A stretch of DNA of 64,000 nt from Endoryza foliicola (GTDB lineage: Bacteria > Bacteroidota > Bacteroidia > Chitinophagales > Chitinophagaceae). The notes beneath the pieces were generated by a model that was given only the letters and a program-made list of their open reading frames with translations, was not told where the DNA came from and did no database searches. Positions within the stretch are counted from its first letter, which is position 1; each line of letters opens with the position of its first letter. This document shows positions 26,705 to 34,025 of the stretch, piece after piece. A program made the position numbers and the translations under genes. Where the stretch lies: contig OZ245715.1 in assembly GCA_965226965.1 (NCBI GenBank), positions 3,162,001-3,226,000 on the forward strand, given 5' to 3'.

Positions 26705-26730
26705 CGAAAAAGCCCCGTAGAAACGGGGCT
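26705..26730 (-). terminator. Terminator of the tiny lipoprotein gene
   Basis: A perfect 7-bp GC-rich stem AGCCCCG/CGGGGCT (26711-26717, 26724-26730) is followed on the minus strand by TTTTT. The opposite side has no T run, so it serves the 29-codon gene upstream of it. Confidence 0.8.
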
Positions 26731-26772
26731 CGCTAACCAAAACTAACTGCTTATGAGAAAACTGTATGACTT

Positions 26773-26862
26773 TTAATTGCTTACATAAGAAACGCTGCAA
26801 CCTGCCAGATACACGAGGATCAACCCTACAAGAATCATTTTATGGATGTTGTGCGCTTTCAT
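26773..26862 (-). CDS. Tiny predicted lipoprotein (29 residues)
   Basis: A 29-codon frame starts at ATG 26862: MKAHNIHKMILVGLILVYLAGC, then seven more residues and TAA at 26773-26775. It has a basic/hydrophilic start, an 11-residue hydrophobic core and a lipobox LAGC, so the mature product would be an eight-residue lipopeptide (CSVSYVSN). An intrinsic terminator lies 43 nt downstream. A promoter-like pair lies upstream: TTTG, 22 nt, TAACTTTT on the minus strand. It resembles entericidin-type mini-lipoproteins only in design. It is also just downstream of, and co-directional with, the receptor gene. The reading frame is short enough to be chance, but lipobox, promoter and terminator agree. Confidence 0.55.
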   Translation of the reverse strand: MKAHNIHKMILVGLILVYLAGCSVSYVSN

Positions 26863-26930
26863 ATATATAAGACTCTTAACTGACTAAAAAGTTATACGGA
26901 ACTATGTTAAAAATTTCAAAATGCTTTTAA

Positions 26931-29366
26931 CTAGTTCGAGTTAGCTCCTTTAACCCGGCTTTGCTCTTCTGATGCCCCATTTCTAACTCTTGCAGCTCCG
27001 GCCTTTCCCTTTGCGAATCGATACGTAAAATTGAAAGAAACTACTCGTGTATCTCTTACTTGAGAGAAACGAGCATCAATGGTACTATACCTGCTTGTTC
27101 CCTTAGCATTTTGAGTTCTTAAAGCATCGCGAACACTTAAACGCAACGTTCCTTTGCCTTTCATTACTTGCTTACTAATTCCGGCATTTAATTGACCCAA
27201 GGATCCAATTCTGAAAATACTTTCTTGACCCGGTGTTCTAAACCATCCACTCAATTCCGCACCCCATGTTTTGGCGAATTTGAATTGGTTCGACATATTA
27301 AACAAGGCAGTAGTACCTTCTAAAGTCACAAACTCATTATTGATGATACCTGCATATTTAACATTGTACAGATTTCCATACAAGTTCGCATTCCACCATT
27401 TGGTAACCGGAAAACCTGCAGCAACAGAAATACCAAACTGTTTTTCAGAAGCTACGTTGGCTGCTCGTACTGCCGATTCGTTTTTGTCGGGATTTTGTTC
27501 AATTACCTGAGTAATAATATCAGTGGTATTCGAGTAGTTCAAGGTAGTAGTCATGAATCCTTTAAAAGTGTGCGACAATTCGATATTGTGACTGAATTGA
27601 GGTTTCAAATTTGGATTACCTTGTTCGTATGTATAGCGATCTAGAAACATGATAAATGGATTCATTGCCTCATAATCTGGTCGATTAATTCTTCTGCCAT
27701 AATTCACTCCAAATACATGCTTTTCGCTCGCCGTATACTGAACAAATGCAGTTGGGAAGAGTTGTGTATAGTTTCTATTAAAAACAATATTGGTTGTTTT
27801 TTGATCTCCCTTTGCATTCGTGTTTTCAACGCGCAAACCGAGTTGTGCTGTCCACTTTTTACTCAATGGTTTACTCAAGTTGATGTATGCCGCATTGATA
27901 TTTTCTGTATACACGAAATGATTGCTACGGTTGTAATCTCTAACCAAAACTCCATTGTTTACACTATCATAGATCGCATTGTTGTCGGTATTAACGAAAC
28001 TAGACTTTACTCCTGCTTCAATTTTGGCGCCTTTCTTCAAAGGCAATATGTAGTCAACTTTTGCAGACCAAATTGCAATTTGTTGAGGTAAATTGCCATT
28101 CAAAGTATCTGCTTTACTACTTACCGAACCATTCGGATTGTAATATGCATTTATTAGTTCCTGTGTGTTCCTAGCATCGTAGGTAAGGAAATCGGCATCA
28201 AAACTGATTTCCTGGCCGGTTGTATCAAACTGATGACGAGCATTAATGTTTGCAGTAATGTTCTGCCATTTTTTATTATTAATTGTGAAAGCTTTTGTTA
28301 CACCGATAGGGTTCATTTGATTGTCTGCAATATTCACAACGCTGTTGTTTGTGAATTTACTAGGGCTTGTGAAGCCACTCACAACAAATCCAACAGTTGT
28401 TTTTTTGCTGATTGAATAATCTAACCCAATTTTTGCATTCGTAAAATTATCAACATCTTTCATTCTAGACACTTGATCAAAATTTGATACCACTTCTTTT
28501 GTTTGCCCATTGTAGAATCGGCGCTGAATTGAAAGCTTGTTTACATTTACGTATCGGTTGTAACTGATATTTGTAAAGAGATTGACTTTATTTTTACGAT
28601 AGTTGAAGGTGAGGCTCTCGTTGAAGCGGGGATTCCAGCCTTGAGTATATCCTGTAGAAATACTTCCATTGTATCCCATTTGCTTGTTCTTTTTTGTTTT
28701 GATGTTGATCACCCCACTGTTGCCGGCGGCATCGTATTTAGCCGGAGGATTGGTCATGATTTCAATCTGTTCTAATTGTCCTGACGGCATATTCTTCAAC
28801 AAATTGGCCAAATCGGAACCAGATAAATAAGATGGACGTCCATCAATATACACCACAACACCCTGCTTACCTTTAAGGCTAATATTTCCGTCTTTATCAA
28901 CTGAAATACCGGGAGACTTTTCTAAAACCTCTAGAGCAGTGGTTCCTGCATTTGTTGTAGCAGCTTCAACATTCACGACCATTCTGTCGATCTTTTGCTC
29001 AACAAGTGGTTTTCTAGATACAACTGTTACTGCTGAAAGATTCCCTGATTTTTTTTCTAGCTCAATGGAATAAGAGGTTGAAAGAGGGTCTGTTTTGATC
29101 ATCTTATTTTCAAATCCAACGGCCGATACTGTGATGAAATAAGATGTTTGGAGCAAGCTTTCAAATCCAAAGCTGCCGTCTTTAGCTGATATTACAATCT
29201 TTACCAAAGATGAGTCTTTGATCCTTAAAAGGCTAACTGTGGCTCCGTCAATAGGGTTCTTACCTTCGGTAACGGATCCTTTAATTGAATAATTTTTGTT
29301 TGCTTCTTGACTAAACGCTGATAAGGTTAAAAGTAAAGCGGTTAGCAAGGTCCATGGCTGTTTCAT
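26931..29366 (-). CDS. Outer membrane beta-barrel receptor (TonB-dependent type, OMP_b-brl_3)
   Basis: The 811-residue protein has a signal peptide (residues 1-19, ending SAFSQ), then a carboxypeptidase-regulatory-like domain (about 24-105) and a plug domain (about 125-225). The plug holds VYIDGRPSYLSGSDLANLLKNMPSGQLEQIEIMTNPPAKYDAAGNSGVIN. A long 22-strand-like barrel follows, ending in a basic tail. This is the SusC-like/CirA subgroup without an obvious partner lipoprotein gene. It may take up a nutrient or secrete, but no substrate can be named. The promoter carries an operator-like palindrome (see 29406-29435). Confidence 0.88.
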   Translation of the reverse strand: MKQPWTLLTALLLTLSAFSQEANKNYSIKGSVTEGKNPIDGATVSLLRIKDSSLVKIVISAKDGSFGFESLLQTSYFITVSAVGFENKMIKTDPLSTSYSIELEKKSGNLSAVTVVSRKPLVEQKIDRMVVNVEAATTNAGTTALEVLEKSPGISVDKDGNISLKGKQGVVVYIDGRPSYLSGSDLANLLKNMPSGQLEQIEIMTNPPAKYDAAGNSGVINIKTKKNKQMGYNGSISTGYTQGWNPRFNESLTFNYRKNKVNLFTNISYNRYVNVNKLSIQRRFYNGQTKEVVSNFDQVSRMKDVDNFTNAKIGLDYSISKKTTVGFVVSGFTSPSKFTNNSVVNIADNQMNPIGVTKAFTINNKKWQNITANINARHQFDTTGQEISFDADFLTYDARNTQELINAYYNPNGSVSSKADTLNGNLPQQIAIWSAKVDYILPLKKGAKIEAGVKSSFVNTDNNAIYDSVNNGVLVRDYNRSNHFVYTENINAAYINLSKPLSKKWTAQLGLRVENTNAKGDQKTTNIVFNRNYTQLFPTAFVQYTASEKHVFGVNYGRRINRPDYEAMNPFIMFLDRYTYEQGNPNLKPQFSHNIELSHTFKGFMTTTLNYSNTTDIITQVIEQNPDKNESAVRAANVASEKQFGISVAAGFPVTKWWNANLYGNLYNVKYAGIINNEFVTLEGTTALFNMSNQFKFAKTWGAELSGWFRTPGQESIFRIGSLGQLNAGISKQVMKGKGTLRLSVRDALRTQNAKGTSRYSTIDARFSQVRDTRVVSFNFTYRFAKGKAGAARVRNGASEEQSRVKGANSN

Positions 29367-29405
29367 AAATAAAATTTAAAATACTTTGCATTAACAATAA
29401 CAACC

Positions 29406-29435
29406 CAAAACTAGGTACTATGTTTTGTATAGTAC
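29406..29435 (-). promoter_or_regulatory. Receptor promoter with overlapping palindromic operator
   Basis: On the minus strand TAGTTTTG (29406-29413) is an exact -7 element. A perfect 7-bp inverted repeat GTACTAT/ATAGTAC (29415-29421, 29429-29435, 7-nt centre) fills the spacer between it and the -33 position. Such a placement suits a dimeric repressor, perhaps PadR-like; the regulator is not in the window. Confidence 0.55.
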
Positions 29436-29573
29436 ATATTAATGTGTTAGAAGGCTGTCAAATCTGATAAATGGCTTAATTGGGAAATTTGATAGTTGGA
29501 CGAAATGGGAGGAATTATGTTACAGAGAAAAGATGGATTTGGGTATGAAAGGTGAAATCTTTGGTATAAAAGG

Positions 29574-29603
29574 CGAAAAAAGCGCGGCCAATTGACCGCG
29601 CTT
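29574..29603 (-). terminator. lgt terminator
   Basis: An 8-bp stem AAGCGCGG/CCGCGCTT (29580-29587, 29596-29603) is followed on the minus strand by a T run, directly after the lgt stop. Confidence 0.75.
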
Positions 29604-29625
29604 CTGTTTAACGAATATGATATTA

Positions 29626-30903
29626 TTATTTCTTTTTATTCAACCACCAAAAAAGAACAGCACCTGTAATAACCAACGCGGAGGAGATCAACTGAGCTTG
29701 CGTTGGATGAAAACTTCCAATAGTATAGGTAGTATTTACCCGAATCGATTCAATCAGGAATCGTTCGATTCCATTTACAATCAGATATACACTAAACAGT
29801 GCTCCAGGAACTGCGAACTTCTTGCGAATACTCCACAGCAACAAAAATAGCAAGGACGCCATTATTGTTTCATAGAAAGGTGTTGGGAAAACAGGTGAAG
29901 GCAGTTTATTGCAATATTGTTCGTCTTTACAACCAGGGATGGGTGTTCCATGGCTCAACACATTGTTTGGATATTGATAGGCAACCATCCAAACCGGAAG
30001 CCATGAAGGCGCCTTAACATGCTTATGAGGTATTTCTTCAACAGAATTCACTTTAAACTCGAGGCTATAGAAATGTCCATTGGTTAGTAGGTTCTTCTTG
30101 AAACTGGAAGAATCTGCCGGTACTACTTTTGCCTCTTGATCTACGATATACGCGCTGTTGAGTATGCCCCAATCTCCATCTCCACTCACTTGGCAACCAA
30201 TTCTTCCCACTGCATACGCAATCATCAAAGCCGGGGCTGCTGCATCACACAGATGTTTGAAGGAAATTTGGTGTTTTCTTGCATAAAACCAAATTGCAGC
30301 TGTTGCGCAAATCAATCCTCCATAGAACGTTAACCCGCTGAAGCTCAAAAGGGCTTCAATGGGGTTCTTTGTGAATTCATCTAAGTTTTCAAGATTGTGA
30401 AAAATTTTAGCTCCTAAAAATCCGAAGAGTGCTGCAAAGATGATTATATCTCCTACTCTATCGTGTGGCCAAATTCGAATGGTTCGCACCTCAGGTTTAG
30501 CCAGTTTGAATTTATTTTTCTCCCACCATTTAATAATGGTAAATACAATTGCCAATAAAAAACCGATCGCCCAATTGCCCTGTGAAGAAAAAATAAATGC
30601 TTGTGGATCTGCCGCAGCTTCAGGTTCTGCGAAAAACAATCCAATAAACTTATACCCTAACAGGAAGCCTAATACAAAATTGATTGCAAGGTCTAAGAAA
30701 CTGGCAGGCTTACCATAAGTGACTTTTACTTCTGTATATTTCAGAAGACCGGCTGCTTCTTTCCGTTTCAGTTCTTTGATCAGAAAGTATGCTGCCACAA
30801 TAAAGGCTATCGCTACAAAAAAACCGAAAGAGTTAATGAATCGTAATCCTTTCCATTCAACACCAAACATATCACGAAAAGCAAAGTACAGGTTGGGATA
30901 CAT
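29626..30903 (-). CDS. lgt: Prolipoprotein diacylglyceryl transferase (long variant)
   Basis: The 425-residue membrane protein is an Lgt homolog, the enzyme that adds diacylglycerol to the lipobox cysteine of prolipoproteins. The signature GRIGCQVSGDGDWG is at 233-246 and GLTFYGGLI near 190-198. It is much longer than the usual 270-300 residues. There is an extra N-terminal helix region (1-135) and a periplasmic insertion (about 250-330) before FPTPFYETIMASLLFLLLW. Two positions differ from the E. coli enzyme: His103 aligns with Tyr194 and Asn146 with Cys. Such forms occur in Bacteroidota, so it is probably active. It is monocistronic. Confidence 0.87.
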   Translation of the reverse strand: MYPNLYFAFRDMFGVEWKGLRFINSFGFFVAIAFIVAAYFLIKELKRKEAAGLLKYTEVKVTYGKPASFLDLAINFVLGFLLGYKFIGLFFAEPEAAADPQAFIFSSQGNWAIGFLLAIVFTIIKWWEKNKFKLAKPEVRTIRIWPHDRVGDIIIFAALFGFLGAKIFHNLENLDEFTKNPIEALLSFSGLTFYGGLICATAAIWFYARKHQISFKHLCDAAAPALMIAYAVGRIGCQVSGDGDWGILNSAYIVDQEAKVVPADSSSFKKNLLTNGHFYSLEFKVNSVEEIPHKHVKAPSWLPVWMVAYQYPNNVLSHGTPIPGCKDEQYCNKLPSPVFPTPFYETIMASLLFLLLWSIRKKFAVPGALFSVYLIVNGIERFLIESIRVNTTYTIGSFHPTQAQLISSALVITGAVLFWWLNKKK

Positions 30904-30973
30904 GACAACAATTAATTTAAGGCAACAAGATACTGAATTTAAGTATGCTGGAAATCACCATTTATACAACAGA

Positions 30974-31002
30974 AAAAGCCTCTGTAGTATACAGAGGCTT
31001 TT
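30974..31002 (-). terminator. Bacilliredoxin terminator
   Basis: A perfect 13-bp stem (30974-30986, 30990-31002) with a 3-nt loop. The A/T ends supply the U tract on the minus strand, 22 nt after the stop codon. Confidence 0.75.
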
Positions 31003-31023
31003 ATCTAGAATAAACTTCCATTA

Positions 31024-31437
31024 TTAACAATACTGTTCAAATGCTCCAATTAAATTATGAGCGATCATTTGTGCCGGACGACCTTCGATCATGTGGCGTT
31101 CAATGAAATGCACCAATTGTCCATCTTTGAATAACGCAATAGCAGGTGAAGATGGAGGGTATGGAAGCAAATGCTCGCGTAATCTGTTGATAGCACCAAT
31201 ATCAAATCCCGCGAAACTTGTGGTAATGAAGTCAGGCTTTTTAGTAGCATTGTGCACTGCCATGATCGCACCAGGGCGGGCTGTTCCTGCTGAACATCCG
31301 CAAACAGAATTGATCATCACCAAGGTGGTTCCTTTCTTTGCCAACTGATCATCTACTTCTTGTGGAGTCAATAATTCCGTAAAACCGTGCTCGGTTAACT
31401 CCTCTTTCATTGGGATTACTATTTCTTCTGGATACAT
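31024..31437 (-). CDS. BrxA/BrxB-family bacilliredoxin
   Basis: The 137-residue protein has the bacilliredoxin signature VMINSVCGCSAGTARPGA, with the CGC active site, and begins MYPEEIVIPMKEELTEHGF as the family does. In Firmicutes these remove bacillithiol from oxidised proteins. In Bacteroidota the same proteins are widespread and the thiol partner is presumed to be bacillithiol. I moved the start from 31458 to 31437 because the -7 element TAACTTTG (31456-31463 on the minus strand) overlaps the earlier codon. Confidence 0.93.
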   Translation of the reverse strand: MYPEEIVIPMKEELTEHGFTELLTPQEVDDQLAKKGTTLVMINSVCGCSAGTARPGAIMAVHNATKKPDFITTSFAGFDIGAINRLREHLLPYPPSSPAIALFKDGQLVHFIERHMIEGRPAQMIAHNLIGAFEQYC

Positions 31438-31455
31438 TTTTAAAAGTTTAGATCG

Positions 31456-31463
31456 CAAAGTTA
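31456..31463 (-). promoter_or_regulatory. Bacilliredoxin -7 element
   Basis: TAACTTTG on the minus strand matches TAnnTTTG exactly, 18 nt before the ATG. The -33 element is weak. Confidence 0.5.
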
Positions 31464-31583
31464 ATCGATATTATCAATTCATTGTTTTCGAATTCCGAAG
31501 GAAAATTATCAACCATTGCGCCAATACGACACCTTTTTAAGTTGGTTCGCGTCATAATGACACTCTCGATTCGGCTTGTTCAG

Positions 31584-31603
31584 CCAAAATGGGCGCATTT
31601 TGG
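31584..31603. promoter_or_regulatory. Operator-like palindrome upstream of hsp20
   Basis: CCAAAAT and ATTTTGG form a perfect 7-bp inverted repeat with a 6-nt centre (GGGCGC), 73 nt before the Hsp20 ATG. A shorter palindrome GTCAT-A-ATGAC lies just upstream near 31550-31561. Either could bind a stress regulator; none is identified. Confidence 0.4.
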
Positions 31604-31675
31604 TAAATAAAATGGCATGGTATGCAAGTTGATCGAGTAGAACCGTAAACATTAAAAACATAAAAAATTAATACT

Positions 31676-32104
31676 ATGTCACACGTATCAGTTCAAAACA
31701 AAAACCAGAAACCTTTCGATTTATTTTTCAATGAGTTTTTCAACAGCTTTCCCGGAAACTATTCCGATAAGGGAAAATCATTTCCGGCTGTAAACATTCA
31801 TGAGACCCCAGAAGCTTATCATTTAGAATTGAACGCACCCGGTAGAAACAAAGAAGATTTTCAAATTAAGATCGAAAACGGTCAATTAGTTGTTTCGTTT
31901 GAGAAAAAACAAGAAGCTACACAAGAAAACTACAAAACCATTCGTAGAGAATTTACTTATAACAGCTTCAAACGTAGCTTTTATTTGGATGACAGTATTG
32001 CTACCGATGGAATTCAAGCTAAATACGAGCAGGGTGTTCTAAAACTTCTGTTACCCAAAAAACAACCGATTGCACAACAGGTTACACAAATTAATGTGCA
32101 ATAG
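31676..32104 (+). CDS. Hsp20/alpha-crystallin small heat-shock protein
   Basis: The 142-residue protein has the alpha-crystallin domain at about 38-130 (FPAVNIHETPEAYHLELNAPGRNKEDFQIKIENGQLVVSFEKK), with the ELNAPGRNKEDF strand pattern and the conserved A-x-x-x-n-GVLkLLLPK near the end. It should act as an ATP-independent chaperone holding unfolding proteins in the cytoplasm. The N-terminal arm FDLFFNEFFNSFPG is the typical Phe-rich substrate arm. It is a single-gene unit with a strong terminator downstream. Confidence 0.95.
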   Translation: MSHVSVQNKNQKPFDLFFNEFFNSFPGNYSDKGKSFPAVNIHETPEAYHLELNAPGRNKEDFQIKIENGQLVVSFEKKQEATQENYKTIRREFTYNSFKRSFYLDDSIATDGIQAKYEQGVLKLLLPKKQPIAQQVTQINVQ

Positions 32105-32172
32105 TTTTTAATAAAATTAGTATTTACAATACTTAAAGAGCTGCGCTAGTTTCATGCAGATGTGTTTGTTTT

Positions 32173-32206
32173 AACCGTTCTTTTAATAAAAGAACGGTTT
32201 TTTTTG
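32173..32206 (+). terminator. hsp20 terminator
   Basis: A perfect 12-bp stem (32173-32184, 32188-32199, 3-nt loop) is followed by a run of T on the plus strand, 68 nt after the hsp20 stop. Confidence 0.85.
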
Positions 32207-32244
32207 TTTGGTATGTGTTAACTTTACGACCGTTAAATATCAAC

Positions 32245-33534
32245 ATGAGAATACATCCTTCCTTTATCCGGCTCAATATTCTGATCGTATTTTTTTCTGT
32301 TTTTTTCATAAATACAGAAGCACAAGTTGTTAATCCTACGGACACAACCCATAAAACTGTTGACTCTATACCTCCATCAACAGACACGGTACTCCGAATC
32401 AAGAATATCAATCCTTATTTTACGCTCCACGTAGATTCATCCTTAAATTACAAGCTAGAGATCAACAAAGATCAATCGAAATACTATTGGTATCTAAGAA
32501 ATTCTCCTATTGGCCTAAAGATCAATAAAGACAATGGCTTGCTTACTTTCAAAGCAGACAAGTCTTTCTTTTTATCCGGCAAGTTGAAGTATGACAACGA
32601 ATATAAAGTAGCCGTAGGAGTTCAGAATCTTGATAATCCAAAAGATAAGGTAGACACGATGTTCTCAATCATGTTCTACAACACCGAGATCATCCCTTCA
32701 AAAGTAAAACCAACGGTAAGCAGTGTGTTGTATGCTGATGAAGGCGATACGATATCTTTCAAAGTGCAGTGTGAAAACGGCAGCTTCCCAATTGAAGGCA
32801 TTACTTTTTATGCAAATACGCCTATGAAGAACTTCACTTTGGTTCGGCATTGCGACGATGAATTTACATGGTCGCCACCTTATGATTTTGTAAAAGAAAC
32901 TGATTCAGGTAGAGTTAAGATTGTACTTCTCAATTTCATAGGATCCAACAAATTCATGGCGAGAGACACCGCAACCGTAAAACTGATAGTAAGAGATGCT
33001 TTGAACTATCCCTTGGCACAACAAGATTATAATTTAGTGGTAAAAAATGTGAGCACTTATATTGTTCAGTTGCAGTATACCTTCTTCCAATTGGATAAAA
33101 ATGTGAAGAAAACAAAAAGTACCAGAACAACTTTTGATATTACTGGTTCCACTACGGCTTTGACTGGCACCATGTTGTCTACATCTACTAATGACGGCAC
33201 CAAAAAAACCGGTCAAGTGTTACCTAGTGTAGGAGTTAGTTTAGTACCCATCAAAGAAGCCGTCGCTCCTCAAAAGGTATTCGACCAAAACCAAGCTTCA
33301 TTGATACGCACTTCCATTAAGCGCCTCGATTATATGCTTCGCGACAATGTGTTGATTGGAGAAAAAGATGGAGACATCATTAAGAAGACCAACAAACTGA
33401 AAGAAGAATTGAAGCAGATTCAAATTCAATTAATAGACATACCGCTGGAATTAACCAACGGCATGTCGGAAGAAGATATTAAAAAGTATTTCAACAGTCC
33501 AAAAGTGAACAAGAAGTACCGAGTAAAACGATAG
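32245..33534 (+). CDS. Secreted protein of unknown function
   Basis: The 429-residue protein has a Sec signal peptide (MRIHPSFIRLNILIVFFSVFFINTEAQ, cleavage after TEA), and the mature part begins with a Thr/Pro-rich stretch. The body looks like tandem beta-sandwich (cadherin or Ig-like) repeats: residues about 75-165 contain PIGLKINKDNGLLTFKADKSFFLSG and later VSSVLYADEGDTISFKVQCENGSFP. The C-terminal 110 residues are helical and charged. No named family is recognised. I took ATG 32245 rather than the GTG at 32215, since the signal peptide begins there. It ends 1 nt before the convergent NTF2-like gene. Confidence 0.75.
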   Translation: MRIHPSFIRLNILIVFFSVFFINTEAQVVNPTDTTHKTVDSIPPSTDTVLRIKNINPYFTLHVDSSLNYKLEINKDQSKYYWYLRNSPIGLKINKDNGLLTFKADKSFFLSGKLKYDNEYKVAVGVQNLDNPKDKVDTMFSIMFYNTEIIPSKVKPTVSSVLYADEGDTISFKVQCENGSFPIEGITFYANTPMKNFTLVRHCDDEFTWSPPYDFVKETDSGRVKIVLLNFIGSNKFMARDTATVKLIVRDALNYPLAQQDYNLVVKNVSTYIVQLQYTFFQLDKNVKKTKSTRTTFDITGSTTALTGTMLSTSTNDGTKKTGQVLPSVGVSLVPIKEAVAPQKVFDQNQASLIRTSIKRLDYMLRDNVLIGEKDGDIIKKTNKLKEELKQIQIQLIDIPLELTNGMSEEDIKKYFNSPKVNKKYRVKR

Positions 33535-33535
33535 A

Positions 33536-33985
33536 TTAGTTACAGTCTCTTCTGCGTGTATCAATTAAATATTGAATTTTCCATTTACCGCCTATTCTAA
33601 CCAATTGGAAAGAGTTGGCGCCACAGTGACTAAAATTTCCATTAAAGTAGAATTTATAAGGAGTCCATACACTCGCGAGGTTTCCGTCTACTAAAACGGA
33701 GGCAAATTCAATGCGTTCATCAGCCGAGCCGGCTTTTAATTGTTTGATAGAATTGGCAAATGCATCTTTGGTTTCATTTCGAATAATAATTTGACCTGCT
33801 TTTGACCCAATGGTTTGAAGTATAGCTGAATCCGCAAAACAATCAAGTAGCAACACCGGATTAGCCGTTTTCATGGCTTCAAAAAGTTGGTTCACAGTTG
33901 CTTTTACTGAATCAACGGGAGTTTGAGAGGAAGCATTCAAAGCAAAACTCAAGAAGAACGCCAATGATAAGAATATGTTTTTCAT
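33536..33985 (-). CDS. Secreted NTF2-like / SnoaL-type protein
   Basis: The 149-residue protein has a signal peptide (MKNIFLSLAFFLSFALNASSQ) and one NTF2-like cone domain: VDSVKATVNQLFEAMKTANPVLLLDCFADSAILQTI ... VDGNLASVWTPYKFYFNGNFSHCGANSFQLVRIGGKWKIQYLIDTRRRDC. Such DUF4440/SnoaL-like proteins are usually small-ligand binding, with no catalysis demonstrated for secreted forms. I start at ATG 33985. The frame opens at 34039 within the end of speA. A strong hairpin lies 4 nt upstream of this ATG (33989-34022), which is unusual. Confidence 0.8.
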   Translation of the reverse strand: MKNIFLSLAFFLSFALNASSQTPVDSVKATVNQLFEAMKTANPVLLLDCFADSAILQTIGSKAGQIIIRNETKDAFANSIKQLKAGSADERIEFASVLVDGNLASVWTPYKFYFNGNFSHCGANSFQLVRIGGKWKIQYLIDTRRRDCN

Positions 33986-33988
33986 AAC

Positions 33989-34022
33989 TAAATCGGGGAT
34001 ACTTTTTTGTATCCCCGATTTA
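33989..34022 (-). terminator. Hairpin between speA and the NTF2-like gene
   Basis: A perfect 14-bp stem TAAATCGGGGATAC with its complement (33989-34002, 34009-34022, T6 apex). It lies just after the speA stop and directly before the next start codon, with no clear U tract beyond the terminal A-T pairs. It may end most speA transcripts or stabilise the mRNA. Confidence 0.6.
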
Positions 34023-34025
34023 AAT

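Noticed and set aside
29500..29580. Short plus-strand frame before the lgt terminator
   Set aside because: Only 16 codons, no signal or conserved feature.
31600..31640. Possible sigma-54 promoter TGGCATGGTATGCA before hsp20
   Set aside because: The spacing between GG and GC is two bases shorter than the -24/-12 consensus, and sigma-54 promoters do not tolerate this.
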